NCBI RefSeq assembly: GCF_030269665.1
Contig: NZ_BSTS01000020.1
Span: forward strand, 56,332-120,331
Length of the DNA stretch: 64,000 bases
Source: Actinomycetospora sp. NBRC 106375
Lineage (GTDB): Bacteria > Actinomycetota > Actinomycetes > Mycobacteriales > Pseudonocardiaceae
Direction: 5' to 3'
The position numbers and the translations under genes are program-made. Positions 1 through 8,404 of the stretch are shown here, one piece after another (position 1 is the stretch's first letter; each line of letters opens with the position of its first letter). Below the pieces are notes generated by a model that had not been told where the DNA came from, made no database searches, and saw nothing but the letters and a program-made list of their open reading frames with translations.

Positions 1-70
1 GCCCGGTGGTCTGGGGACCGTTGAGCGGGCGCTGTCCCGGCTCGACGCCGGCGACGTGGGTGGTGGACAT
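1..70 (-). CDS. Partial N-terminus of an unidentified protein (left edge)
   Basis: An ATG at 70-68 on the minus strand opens a frame that stays open for 23 codons to the window edge; it begins MSTTHVAGVEPGQ. A Shine-Dalgarno-like GAGG lies 5 nt upstream of the ATG (positions 80-74 region). The visible stretch is too short to identify a family. It would be co-directional with, and downstream of, the YrhK/hydrolase/HdeD operon that ends at 133. This could also be chance; only the RBS and open frame support it. Confidence 0.35.
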   Translation of the reverse strand, partial: MSTTHVAGVEPGQRPLNGPQTTG

Positions 71-132
71 GGCGACCTCGTTCACGAAGCTCGAAGGGTT
101 GACGGGAGGGCTGGTCCCGGCGGCCGGGGCGA

Positions 133-453
133 TCAGAAGTCGGGCTCGTCGGCGGGCGCGGCCGAGAGGTCGAACAGTCGCTGGAGGTGCAGCCACCGGG
201 TGAGGCGGATCATCGGGCGCACGAGGAGCTCGACGCTGCCCAGGACGAACAGCCAGGTGCCGGCCCACGTCGTCTGCGGGGTGAAGAACAGGACGCTGCC
301 GACCAGGAACCAGACGGCGATCAAGATGTCGTTGACGATGCTGAGGAGCTCGTAGCGCTCGCGGATCGTCCGCTCCCGCGGGCTGATCGCGAGCAGCAGC
401 GGGGTCCTCTGGTGCTTCTCGTGCCGGCGGGCCCGGCGAGCGCCGTCGTTCAC
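133..453 (-). CDS. YrhK-domain small membrane protein
   Basis: A 106-residue protein. After a basic N-terminal tail it has the YrhK-domain pattern: an RYELLSIVNDILIAVWF stretch, a first membrane segment, a short loop, then GTWLFVLGSVELLVRPMIR and a second membrane segment (about residues 35-85). The start is GTG 453, whose GTGA overlaps the TGA stop of the upstream hydrolase, so the two are translationally coupled. It is the last gene of the HdeD-like/hydrolase/YrhK operon preceded by SARP boxes. YrhK domains have no defined biochemical role; two-helix membrane protein is all that can be said. A paralog lies at 12535-12885, with a nearly identical core. Confidence 0.85.
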   Translation of the reverse strand: MNDGARRARRHEKHQRTPLLLAISPRERTIRERYELLSIVNDILIAVWFLVGSVLFFTPQTTWAGTWLFVLGSVELLVRPMIRLTRWLHLQRLFDLSAAPADEPDF

Positions 454-1379
454 GCGGCCCCGCTCTCGATCGGGACCTCGCGGCGGAGGAACTCCAGCTG
501 GTCGTGCAGGACGACCTCGCGCTCGCCGTCGAGGTAGATCGCGAAGTGCCCGAAGGGGTACTCGTGGAGTCGCGTCCGGGTGCCGGCGGCGGCATACCGC
601 CGCGTCCGGGCGGTGGGCGCGACCGAGTCTTCGCTGCACAGGCAGAGCAGCACCGGACACCGCACCTCGCGGAGTCGCCGACCCGGCCGGTACCGCGGGA
701 GCTGGAAGGCGAACCGCGCGGCGACCTCGTTGCGGAACGTGGTCCCCGGGGTCAGCAGTGCGGCGTAGCCGGGGAGCGCGTCGGGCGCCGTCAGGAGCGC
801 GGCGCTGCGGCGACGACCGACGAGGCCGACGGTGACCGGCGCCCGTCCCCGGGCCGCGCCGACGACGTCGCGGACAGCGCGGGCAGCGACCCGCATCGAG
901 GCGACGGGGTCGTGGCGCAGTATCGAGGCGATGCCGTCGGTGAACGGGCACTGGGCGACGACGGCGGCGACGTTCCCGTCGCGGGCGGCGGCGGTGAGGG
1001 CGTGTCCGCCACCGAAGGAGCTGCCCCAGAGCACGACGCGCTCCGGATCGCACGAGGGGTGCGAGCGGGCATAAGCGATCGCCGACGACCAGTCGGTGAG
1101 CTCCTGCTCGATGTCGAGGAGTTGCCGCGGCTGGCCTCCGGAGTCGCCGAAGTGGCGGTAGTCGAAGACGACGCAGGCGTAGCCGTCGGCGCGGAAGTCC
1201 TCGGCGAAGGCGTCGAGGCTCATGTCGCGGGTGGCGCCGAGGCCGTGGCCGAGGACGACGACCGGCCGCCGCGCGTCGGGTCGGGCTGTCGCGGCCGGAT
1301 CGGGGAGGTAGAGCCACGCCGCACAGGAGGCGTCGCCAGAGGGGAAGGAGACCTCGATACGCCGACAGCCCCCGGTCAC
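450..1379 (-). CDS. Alpha/beta hydrolase (CocE/dienelactone hydrolase-like)
   Basis: A 309-residue soluble alpha/beta hydrolase. Visible are the HGLGAT oxyanion region (about residue 44), the nucleophile elbow WGSSFGGG (Ser near residue 121), an acid in CSEDSVAP (about 251) and the catalytic His in PFGHFAI (about 279), so the triad looks complete. The order matches serine hydrolases annexed to X-Pro dipeptidyl peptidase/dienelactone hydrolase families; the substrate is unknown. The start is GTG 1379 because it overlaps the TGA of the HdeD-like gene as GTGA, and its own stop overlaps the YrhK start the same way. It probably belongs to the SARP-controlled set and may hydrolyse esters made by the nearby Baeyer-Villiger enzyme (inference). 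Confidence 0.88.
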   Translation of the reverse strand: MTGGCRRIEVSFPSGDASCAAWLYLPDPAATARPDARRPVVVLGHGLGATRDMSLDAFAEDFRADGYACVVFDYRHFGDSGGQPRQLLDIEQELTDWSSAIAYARSHPSCDPERVVLWGSSFGGGHALTAAARDGNVAAVVAQCPFTDGIASILRHDPVASMRVAARAVRDVVGAARGRAPVTVGLVGRRRSAALLTAPDALPGYAALLTPGTTFRNEVAARFAFQLPRYRPGRRLREVRCPVLLCLCSEDSVAPTARTRRYAAAGTRTRLHEYPFGHFAIYLDGEREVVLHDQLEFLRREVPIESGAA

Positions 1380-1924
1380 GAGGTGCTCCCGGCGGCCACG
1401 GCGGAGTGCGACCCGCCGGCCCTGACGACCCGGGTCAGGACCGTGATCCCGTAGACCGTGCTGAACAGGCCGAACGTGACGCCGAGGGAGAGGGGATCGA
1501 TGCTCGGGAGCAGCGCGAGAGCGAGGCCGAGGGCGACCGACACGAGTCCGCCCGCCACCCAGATCGCGCGGCGGCCCGGCGTCAACCCGTGCCGTGTGGC
1601 CAGGACGATCTCGCCGATGCCGGCGGCGAGCGCCCAGAACGCGACGACCCAGCTCAGCAGCACCGCCGTGGCACCGGGCCAGAGCAGGGCAGCGAGACCG
1701 GCCAGAGCGGAGAGGGCGGCCAGCGCGAGGTGGCCGAGTGTGGGTCCGATGCCCTCCACCTGGACGGCCGTCACCAGGTCGGACCCGGCCGCCACGAACG
1801 CGGAGACGACGAACAGGAGGACGACGACGCCGAGGGTGATGCTCGGCCAGCCGATGGCGAGCACCCCGAGCACCACGGCCAGGACCCCGCGCACGATCAG
1901 GACCCGTCTCAGGTTCCTCGGCAT
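1376..1924 (-). CDS. HdeD/DUF308 family membrane protein
   Basis: A 182-residue protein with about six hydrophobic helices arranged as paired short hairpins (RGVLAVVLGVLAIGWPSITLG, then repeats), the pattern of DUF308/HdeD acid-resistance membrane proteins. The ATG at 1924 is chosen rather than the longer frame from 2032 because GGAGAAGG lies just upstream and the extra 36 residues are not family-like. It is the first gene of a three-gene operon joined by GTGA overlaps. The upstream region carries three 11-bp-phased heptamers and a -10-like CAGCTT, giving a leader of about 28 nt. Its function in the envelope is unknown. Confidence 0.85.
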   Translation of the reverse strand: MPRNLRRVLIVRGVLAVVLGVLAIGWPSITLGVVVLLFVVSAFVAAGSDLVTAVQVEGIGPTLGHLALAALSALAGLAALLWPGATAVLLSWVVAFWALAAGIGEIVLATRHGLTPGRRAIWVAGGLVSVALGLALALLPSIDPLSLGVTFGLFSTVYGITVLTRVVRAGGSHSAVAAGSTS

Positions 1925-1959
1925 GTCCTTCTCCTCGCAGCTGGAGTCATCACCTCCGA

Positions 1960-2002
1960 AAGCTGCCGGCGGCGACTCCACCCGCTCTCCGGTCCGACTC
2001 CA
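1960..2002 (-). promoter_or_regulatory. SARP-box promoter of the HdeD/hydrolase/YrhK operon
   Basis: Read on the minus strand: TGGAGTC at 2002-1996, CGGAGAG at 1991-1985 and TGGAGTC at 1980-1974, each starting 11 bp after the last with 4-bp linkers. After an 8-bp gap comes CAGCTT (1965-1960), a weak -10 with the conserved A at position 2 and T at position 6. This is the known architecture of SARP activator sites (direct heptamers on one helix face, 8 bp before the -10). The SARP gene itself diverges from here. Confidence 0.7.
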
Positions 2003-2075
2003 GTCCGGCCCGGGTGCGGCGCCCGCGCCCACTCCGGGGCCTCACGATCCCTTCTCCGCGATTCGTTGTGACGGC

Positions 2076-2081
2076 TAACCT
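2076..2081 (+). promoter_or_regulatory. -10 box of the leaderless SARP gene
   Basis: TAACCT lies exactly 6 nt upstream of ATG 2088, the arrangement of leaderless actinobacterial transcripts; no Shine-Dalgarno sequence is present. Confidence 0.5.
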
Positions 2082-2087
2082 CCACTG

Positions 2088-4997
2088 ATGCGGGTGCGGG
2101 ACCTCGGCGCCATCGCCGTGGCCGTCGATGCCGACGAGCGCCCGGTCGCCGGGCTGCGAGCGACCGCGATGCTCGCGCTCCTGACGATCAACGTGAACCG
2201 TCGTGTCTCGGTCGACGCCTTGATGGACGCGGCCTGGGGTGAGCGCCTCACTCCTGGGGCCGCCTCGAGCCTGGACTCGCACATCTGGCGTCTGCGACAG
2301 CTCCTCGAGCCGGGTCGCAGCCCACGGCAGCCGCCGACGGTGCTGGTCAATGACGCCGGGGGCTACCGCCTCGTGGCCGGGGCCCACGGCGTGGACTCGC
2401 TGCTGTTCTCCGAGCTCGCCGGCGAGGTCCGGGACCTGATCGCCGCCGGGCACGCGGGCGCGGCCGTGGTTCGTGCCGACAAGGCGCTGGGATTGTGGCG
2501 TGGTCGCCCGTACGGCCCGCTCGCCGAGCGCCCGTGGGCGCAACCGGCCGTCGCCCGCCTCGACGAGCTGCACGGACAGGTGGAGGCCCGGCGGATCGAG
2601 GCGCTCGTCGAGGCCGGGGCACTCGACCAGGCACTCTCCGACGTGGAGCCGCTGATCGCCGCGATGCCGTTCCGCGAGCCGCTGCGGGCGCAGCAGATGC
2701 TGGCGCTCCATCGCAGCGGTCGTGGCGAACAGGCGCTGCAGAGCTACCGGGACGCTCATCGCCTGTTCATGCAGGAGGTCGGCACCGAGCCCGGCGCGGA
2801 GCTCCGGACCCTGCACCGCCGCATCCTCGACGACGACGCCGGGCTGGCCGCGCCGGCTCCGGCCCGCCGAACACCGGCCGCCGGGCGTAGGCCCGAGGTG
2901 CACCTGCCGGCCGCTCTGACGCCGCTGATCGGCCGCGAGGACGTGCTGCCCGCGCTCGCGCAGCTCGTGCGGGAACGCCGGCTGGTGACGGTCGCCGGAG
3001 CCGCCGGGTGCGGCAAGACGCGGCTGGCGATCGAGGTCGCCCGCCTCGCCGCCCCGACATTCGGTGACGGCGTGTGGTTCGTCGACCTCGCGTCGGTGTC
3101 GGACGACGACCTCGTCGTCGAGACCGTCGTCTCGACGGTGGGTTTCGCGGCCACGGCGGGGTCGACGCCGCTCGAGGACCTCGGGGACTACCTGCGCGCC
3201 CGCCGGGTCCTCCTCGTCCTCGACAACTGCGAGCACCTCCTGCCCGCGGTCGCCCGGATCGTGGACGCAGCGCTCGCCGACAGCGTCGACCCGAGCGCCC
3301 GGCCGGTGTGCGGGATCCTCGCCACCAGTCGCGAGCCGATCGACGTCGCCGGCGAGACCATCTGGACCCTCGATCCCCTCCGGCTGCCACCCGACGACGC
3401 CGGTACCGACCGCGCCGCGGCCCCCGCCGTCGCCCTGTTCCTGCAGCGGCTGGCCGCGGCGGCGCCGACGCTCGCGGTCGACGACCAGGTCCTCGACCGC
3501 GCCGTGGACATCTGTGCGGCCCTCGACGGGCTTCCCCTGCCGATCGAGCTCGCCGCCGCCCGCGTCCGCAGCCACACCCTCGACGACATCGCGGCGCAGG
3601 TCTCGGCCGACCCCGGTCGGCTGGGCCGGCTGGGGCGCGTCGGTGACGACCACCGCCGCACGGTGCAGTCCGCGATCGAGTGGAGCCACCGGATGCTGAC
3701 GGTGCCCGAACAGGTCGCCCACCGGCGGATCGCGGTCCTGCCGGGGCCGTTCACCAGCTCGATGGCGGCCGCGGTGCTCGGCGAGGTGGTGGACGGGCCG
3801 GCGGGGGCGGACGACCTCCTCGCCCAGCTGGTGCACCGCTCGATGCTGAGCGCGCAGAGCGCGCGACGCAGCCACGGGTCGACGACGTTCCGCCAGCTCG
3901 CGACCGTCCGCGCGCACGCACACCGTGCGCTGGTCGACGCGGGCGAAGAAGCCGAGATCATCGACCGCCGCGACGCGTGGACCGCGGCGCTGGCCGCGGC
4001 GCGGCCCCGCCTGGGACATCCCGACGAGATCGAGTGGTTCCACGCGCTCGACGACGGCTACGCCACGGTCCGGGCCACCCTGTCCCGGCACCTCATCGAC
4101 GAGCCCGACGTCCGGGGCGCCCACATCGCGGTTCGCCTCGGGACCTACTGGTACTACCGCGCACGGGTGCTCGAGGGCACCCGCTGGCTCCAGCTCGCCT
4201 ACGACGTCGTCCACGGCGGCGCCCCCGACGGCCCCGAGGGCGGTCGGCCCGTCGACTCCGTGTCGGTCCGGCTGGCGCTCGGCGCGGCGCTGGCCCTGCG
4301 GGCACGGATCGACCTCGCTCGACCGCACGTCGAGCGCGCCCTCGACGACCTGCCCGCGGCGGCGCCGGAGGACCTCGTCGAGATCGGCGAGGGATTGGTC
4401 CGTCTCATCTCCTCGGCCTTCGTGCCGGCGGCCTGGATGCCGGCCGCGGTCGAGCTGATCGCGGTGGTGCACGAGCGGCTCCGCCAGGTCGTCGACGACA
4501 CCGGCGATCCGGAGCTCGAGCTCGTTGCTGCCGCCGTCGGCTGTTCGGCGGCCTTCGCCGCCGGCCGCTGGCAGGAGGCGGTCCGCGACTCGGAACGCGT
4601 CCACGAGCGCGCGAGCGTCGCCGGGAACGTCATGGCGACCTGGGTGTCCGCGGCACCGCCCATGCTCGTGGCGATGCTGACGGCGGACCCGGACAAGGGC
4701 ATCCCGTGGTTCCGACGACTGGTCCACGGCTACGCGCGGCTGGGCACCGGGGGCGTGGGGAGTCCTCTCGAGGTCCGCGCCAACTTCGCCGCCCAGGCCG
4801 GGGATTACCGACGGGCCGCGACGATCTACGCCGCGGCCCGCGCCGAGAACCGCCGCGCGGCGCTGACCTGGCCGCGATGGGAGCTCACCCACTCGCTCGA
4901 GGAGATCACCCGAGAGCGGCTCTCCCGCGCCGAGTACGAGCAGGCCTGGCAGGACGGCGAGCGCCTGTCGGTCGCGGAGGTGCTGGAGGCCGAGTAG
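2088..4997 (+). CDS. AfsR/SARP-family transcriptional activator with ATPase and TPR-like region
   Basis: A 969-residue regulator. Residues about 1-90 form an OmpR/PhoB-type winged helix (DALMDAAWGE, SLDSHIWRLRQLLEPG), 95-245 a bacterial transcriptional activation domain (BTAD). Residues about 280-560 are an NB-ARC/AAA-type ATPase with Walker A GAAGCGKTR (about 303) and Walker B-like LLVLDNCEHLL (about 374). The rest is alpha-helical and TPR-like. This is the full AfsR/large-SARP layout. The gene is leaderless (TAACCT 6 nt before the ATG). It lies inside three units that carry SARP-type 11-bp repeats, so it is the likely local activator. The ligand or signal sensed by the ATPase is unknown. 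Confidence 0.9.
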   Translation: MRVRDLGAIAVAVDADERPVAGLRATAMLALLTINVNRRVSVDALMDAAWGERLTPGAASSLDSHIWRLRQLLEPGRSPRQPPTVLVNDAGGYRLVAGAHGVDSLLFSELAGEVRDLIAAGHAGAAVVRADKALGLWRGRPYGPLAERPWAQPAVARLDELHGQVEARRIEALVEAGALDQALSDVEPLIAAMPFREPLRAQQMLALHRSGRGEQALQSYRDAHRLFMQEVGTEPGAELRTLHRRILDDDAGLAAPAPARRTPAAGRRPEVHLPAALTPLIGREDVLPALAQLVRERRLVTVAGAAGCGKTRLAIEVARLAAPTFGDGVWFVDLASVSDDDLVVETVVSTVGFAATAGSTPLEDLGDYLRARRVLLVLDNCEHLLPAVARIVDAALADSVDPSARPVCGILATSREPIDVAGETIWTLDPLRLPPDDAGTDRAAAPAVALFLQRLAAAAPTLAVDDQVLDRAVDICAALDGLPLPIELAAARVRSHTLDDIAAQVSADPGRLGRLGRVGDDHRRTVQSAIEWSHRMLTVPEQVAHRRIAVLPGPFTSSMAAAVLGEVVDGPAGADDLLAQLVHRSMLSAQSARRSHGSTTFRQLATVRAHAHRALVDAGEEAEIIDRRDAWTAALAAARPRLGHPDEIEWFHALDDGYATVRATLSRHLIDEPDVRGAHIAVRLGTYWYYRARVLEGTRWLQLAYDVVHGGAPDGPEGGRPVDSVSVRLALGAALALRARIDLARPHVERALDDLPAAAPEDLVEIGEGLVRLISSAFVPAAWMPAAVELIAVVHERLRQVVDDTGDPELELVAAAVGCSAAFAAGRWQEAVRDSERVHERASVAGNVMATWVSAAPPMLVAMLTADPDKGIPWFRRLVHGYARLGTGGVGSPLEVRANFAAQAGDYRRAATIYAAARAENRRAALTWPRWELTHSLEEITRERLSRAEYEQAWQDGERLSVAEVLEAE

Positions 4998-4999
4998 CC

Positions 5000-5033
5000 A
5001 CTGGAGTCGGACTGGAGTCAGACGCGCGACCGT
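5000..5033 (+). promoter_or_regulatory. SARP-box promoter of the enoyl-CoA hydratase-like gene
   Basis: Two perfect repeats of ACTGGAGTC at 5000-5008 and 5011-5019, start to start 11 bp, so heptamers TGGAGTC at 5002 and 5013. An 8-bp gap leads to GACCGT (5028-5033), a -10-like hexamer. The geometry and the TGGAGTCGGAC unit match the sites at 1974-2002 and 9699-9727. The boxes sit directly after the stop codon of the SARP gene. Confidence 0.72.
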
Positions 5034-5042
5034 GCCCCGGTG

Positions 5043-5060
5043 CCGGGCCGCTCGGCCCGG
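5043..5060. terminator. Hairpin after the SARP gene / in the leader of the next gene
   Basis: CCGGGCCG and CGGCCCGG form a perfect 8-bp stem around a CT loop. There is no T-tract. It lies downstream of the predicted start site of the enoyl-CoA hydratase-like gene, so it may end SARP transcription or shape the 5' leader. Confidence 0.35.
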
Positions 5061-5089
5061 ATGACCGACGGAGCCGAGGAGTCGCGCCG

Positions 5090-6094
5090 ATGCGCACAGC
5101 CGATCTGGATCTCGCGACGTTGCGGTGCGAGCAGGACGGCCGCGTCCTGACCGTGCGCGTCGTGTCCCCGCCGTTCAACTACATGACCGCGGCGATGCAG
5201 GACGATCTCGTCCGGCTCGTCGCGGCTGTGGACGCTGACGACGGCGTCGGCGCCGTGATCCTCACGGGCGGCGTGCCCGGTCGCTACATCACCCACTTCG
5301 ACATCGCCGACCTCCTGCACAGCGCCGAGACCCTCCCGCCGACGCTCCCACGGGCGCCGGTGTCCCTGGCGGTCCGGGTGATCAAGACGATCTCGGCGGT
5401 GGGTGGCGGGCCGGCGCGACGGCTGCTGGATCGGACGCCCCTGGCCTCGCTGGGGCTGCTGGCCCGCTTCCACGCCGCATGCGAGGCGATCCTGCGCTCG
5501 CCCGCGGTGTGGATCGCGGCGGTCGACGGGCCGTGCGGCGGCGGCGGGCTGGAGGTGTCGACGTTCTTCGACGTACGCCTGGCGTCGGCGGACGCCCACT
5601 TCATGCTCCCGGAGCTGACGATCGGGCTGACCACGACCTTCGGCGGCCAGCAGCTGGCGAAGGTGATCGGACCGGTGCGCGCCCTGGAGCTCATGCTCGA
5701 GGCACGGGCGATCACGGCGGCCGAGGCGTCCGAGGTGGGCCTGGTGAACTCCGTCGTGGACGGCGACGTGCTCGCGGCCGCCCAGGAGCTCGCCGCCCGG
5801 TACGCCCGACGACCCCGATCGGTCGTCGCTGCGCAGAAGGCCGTCTTCCACGACGACGTCCCGCTGTCGGAGAGCCTGACCCGGGAGGCCGTCGACCAGA
5901 TGATCGGCCTCTCCACCCGGGTCACGCGCGCGGCGCTCCGCTGCTGGCTACGGCGCCAGGACCCGTCCGGTGACTCCACGTTCCTCACCGATCTCGAGCC
6001 GTGGCGTGACGGGACGGCGCTCGACATGAACGCCGGGGCGGGTCAGCGCCGCGACGAGGAGGCGGTCGGTTCGACGGCGGGGCGCACCTCGTAG
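5090..6094 (+). CDS. Enoyl-CoA hydratase/isomerase (crotonase) family protein
   Basis: A 334-residue crotonase-fold protein. Residues about 20-290 carry the fold: an early PPFNYMTAAM segment, VGAVILTGG, the oxyanion-hole region VDGPCGGGGLEVSTFFDVRLAS (about 140-160) and the helix-10 type stretch LELMLEARAITAAEASEVGLVN. The protein is longer than typical 255-270-residue hydratases because of an insert around residues 75-130 and a C-terminal tail. The usual catalytic Glu pair is not obvious, so hydratase, isomerase or hydrolase activity cannot be told apart. The start at 5090 follows GAGGAG at about 5076. It is preceded by SARP boxes and overlaps the convergent monooxygenase gene by 52 bp at its end. 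Confidence 0.85.
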   Translation: MRTADLDLATLRCEQDGRVLTVRVVSPPFNYMTAAMQDDLVRLVAAVDADDGVGAVILTGGVPGRYITHFDIADLLHSAETLPPTLPRAPVSLAVRVIKTISAVGGGPARRLLDRTPLASLGLLARFHAACEAILRSPAVWIAAVDGPCGGGGLEVSTFFDVRLASADAHFMLPELTIGLTTTFGGQQLAKVIGPVRALELMLEARAITAAEASEVGLVNSVVDGDVLAAAQELAARYARRPRSVVAAQKAVFHDDVPLSESLTREAVDQMIGLSTRVTRAALRCWLRRQDPSGDSTFLTDLEPWRDGTALDMNAGAGQRRDEEAVGSTAGRTS

Positions 6095-7548
6095 TTGCCG
6101 GCGTCGAAGAAGCGGGTGCGTTTGCGGTAGTCGGTGGTGAAGCCGGGCCAGTTGCTGGTGTTCTTGCCGTTCGCGGACCGGTACCAGCTGGTGCAGCCGG
6201 ACTCCCACACCGTGCCGGACAGCAGCCGCTGGATCTCCTCGTTGTACCGGGCCTGCACCTCGGGTCGGACGTTCGCCCAGCCGTGGCCGTGCACGCCGAG
6301 GTGCCGGATCGCGCTGAGCACGTAGTCCGTCTGGCTCTCGAGCATGTAGATGATCGAGTTGTGCCCGAGGTTCGTGTTCGGGCCGTAGAGGATGAACATG
6401 TTCGGGAAGCCGGTGACGGTCATCCCCAGGTAGGCCTCGGGCCCGTCGCGCCACGCGTCGCGGCGGAGGTTCACGCCGTCGAGGCCGGTGATCGCCATCG
6501 GGGCGAGGAGGTCGCTCGCCGCGAAGCCGGTGCCGAAGATGATCACATCGACCTTCCGCTCGCTGCCGTCGGCGCCGACCACGGCGTGCGGCCGGACCTC
6601 GGCCAGCCCCGTGGACAGCACCTCGACGTTCGGGCGCGTGATCGCGGGATACCAGTCGTTGGAGATCAGGACGCGCTTGCAGCCGAGCGGGTAGGTCGGG
6701 GTCAGGCGGCGCCGCAGCTGCGGGTCGGGAACGTGCTTGCGCAGGTGGCGTCGGAAGAGGCCTCTGATCAACCGCAGGCCGCGACCCTTGGTCATCGGGA
6801 TGACCCGCGCCTCGTAGTACAGGTACTTGCGGGTACGACTGGTCGCCAGGGTCGCCGGGAAGTTCCGGTAGACGTACTTCTCCAGAGGTGAGTAGGGGCG
6901 ATCGGGCTTCGGCAGCACGTAGGGCGCCGAGCGCTGGAACAGGGAGAGCCGGTCGACCTCGCCGACGATCTGCGGGACGAACTGGATCGCGCTGGCGCCG
7001 CTGCCGATGACGGCGATCCGCTTCCTCGTGAGGTCGACGTCGTGATCCCAGCGCGCGGAATGGAACGCCGTGCCCTCGAAGCTGTCCAGGCCGGGCACGC
7101 TCGGTTCGGCGGGCAGGCTCAGCTGCCCCGTGGCCGGCACGAGGAAGCGGCTCTCGACCTCGGTGCCGTCGGCCACGGTGACCCGCCACCGCCCGCGGTG
7201 CTCGTCGAAGGACGCGGCGGTGACCTCGCTGTCGTAGCGCACGTGGTCGAGCACCCCGTACTTGCGCGCGCACGTCTCGATGTAGCTGCGGATCTCGCCG
7301 GCCTGGCCGAAGGCGCGTGACCAGTCGTGGCTCGGTTCGAAGGAGTAGCTGTAGAGGTGCGACGGGACGTCGCAGGCGGCGCCGGGGTAGACGTTGTCGC
7401 GCCAGACGCCGCCCACCGCCGATGCCTTCTCCAGGACGACGAACGGGATGCCGGCCCGGCTGAGCTTGATGCCCAGACACACGCCGGCGAAGCCCGCGCC
7501 GATGATCGCCACCGTCGGTTCGACGACGGTGCTGTCGGTGTCGCTCAC
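6043..7548 (-). CDS. Flavin-containing Baeyer-Villiger-type monooxygenase
   Basis: A 501-residue FAD/NADPH monooxygenase. It has the FAD dinucleotide motif GAGFAG at residues 17-22, the Baeyer-Villiger fingerprint FEGTAFHSARWD (about 158-169, consensus FxGxxxHxxxW[PD]), a second nucleotide motif GSGASA (about 184-189) and the GTGF segment at about 340. These enzymes turn ketones into esters or lactones using NADPH and O2. It is the last gene of the MBL/MBL/monooxygenase operon, 38 bp after the second MBL gene. A homologue with the same motifs lies at 45421-46929. The ketone substrate is unknown. Confidence 0.92.
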   Translation of the reverse strand: MSDTDSTVVEPTVAIIGAGFAGVCLGIKLSRAGIPFVVLEKASAVGGVWRDNVYPGAACDVPSHLYSYSFEPSHDWSRAFGQAGEIRSYIETCARKYGVLDHVRYDSEVTAASFDEHRGRWRVTVADGTEVESRFLVPATGQLSLPAEPSVPGLDSFEGTAFHSARWDHDVDLTRKRIAVIGSGASAIQFVPQIVGEVDRLSLFQRSAPYVLPKPDRPYSPLEKYVYRNFPATLATSRTRKYLYYEARVIPMTKGRGLRLIRGLFRRHLRKHVPDPQLRRRLTPTYPLGCKRVLISNDWYPAITRPNVEVLSTGLAEVRPHAVVGADGSERKVDVIIFGTGFAASDLLAPMAITGLDGVNLRRDAWRDGPEAYLGMTVTGFPNMFILYGPNTNLGHNSIIYMLESQTDYVLSAIRHLGVHGHGWANVRPEVQARYNEEIQRLLSGTVWESGCTSWYRSANGKNTSNWPGFTTDYRKRTRFFDAGNYEVRPAVEPTASSSRR

Positions 7549-7586
7549 AACCGCTGTTCCTCTCGAGTAGCCGGGACGCGTCCCCC

Positions 7587-8372
7587 CTAGTGCTCGCTGA
7601 CGTGGTCGAGCGCCTCGTCGACCGCCCGGCTGATCGGGCCGTGCCAGGTCGGCCCGTGGCCGGGGACCAGGGTGTCGGCGTCGACCGTGCGCAGGGTGCT
7701 CAGCGCACGGACGGCGCTGTCCTGGTCGTTCGAGAAGAAGCCGGGCAGCAGCCGGGGCGCGACGACGTCGGGGAGTGTCGGGTGCGCGGTGACCAGCGCG
7801 TCGCCGCTGATCAGGACGCCGGCGGACGGCAGGAGGTAGCTGGTGTGCCCGGAGGTGTGCCCGGGGGTGGCGACCGGGACCGGTCGACCGGGCAGGTCCA
7901 GGGCGCCGTCGTCGGGGCCGTCGTCGGGGCCGGCTTCCTGCGGGAAGGCCTGGGCGTCGGGCACGGTGACGTGGCGCAGGGCCCCGACACCGACGATCTG
8001 GGCCGCCCAGAGCGCGACACGCGGCCGGTAGAGGATCTTCGCGACGTCGAGGGGGCCGCCCGACTCGTCGACCGTGCCCACCGCGTTCGGAACCTCGGCG
8101 GAGTCCATGTACAGCGGCACCCCGTAGGTGTCGTGCAGGTGGTTGAGAGCCCCGGAGTGGTCGGCGTGCGCGTGGGTGAGCACGACGGCGCGGAGATCCT
8201 GCGGTTCCCGGCCCAGCGACCGGATCGATCGCTCGACCTGCTCGGTGTCGCCGCGCCAGCCGGCATCCACGAGGGTGAGCTCGCTGCCCTCCCGGATGAG
8301 CACCCAGTTCACGGCGGTACCGGTGAACACGAACACGTCGTCCGCCACCTGGTGGCCTCGGACCTCGGACAT
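7587..8372 (-). CDS. MBL-fold metallohydrolase (cytoplasmic, lactonase-like)
   Basis: A 261-residue metallo-beta-lactamase-fold protein with no signal peptide. The metal site shows as THAHADHSG (H67, H69, D71, H72), with later ligands in TPGHTSGHT (about 176), the SGDAL Asp (about 199) and VPGHGPTWHG near the C-terminus. The ATG at 8372 is preceded by AGGAAGGAAG. Such dinuclear zinc hydrolases cleave lactones, thioesters or other esters. Being next to a Baeyer-Villiger enzyme, a lactonase or esterase role is a reasonable inference. It lies 32 bp downstream of the Tat-exported MBL gene. Confidence 0.88.
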   Translation of the reverse strand: MSEVRGHQVADDVFVFTGTAVNWVLIREGSELTLVDAGWRGDTEQVERSIRSLGREPQDLRAVVLTHAHADHSGALNHLHDTYGVPLYMDSAEVPNAVGTVDESGGPLDVAKILYRPRVALWAAQIVGVGALRHVTVPDAQAFPQEAGPDDGPDDGALDLPGRPVPVATPGHTSGHTSYLLPSAGVLISGDALVTAHPTLPDVVAPRLLPGFFSNDQDSAVRALSTLRTVDADTLVPGHGPTWHGPISRAVDEALDHVSEH

Positions 8373-8404
8373 CGATCGCTTCCTTCCTGACGGGGGTGGT
8401 GGGG

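Noticed and set aside
1942..1948. Single TGGAGTC on the plus strand upstream of the SARP gene
   Set aside because: There is no second copy 11 bp away, so autoregulation through it is not supported.
1950..4892. A 980-codon open frame antisense to the SARP gene
   Set aside because: It is a shadow of high GC coding: its protein is Arg/Gly/Asp-rich with no domain, while the plus-strand frame carries SARP motifs.
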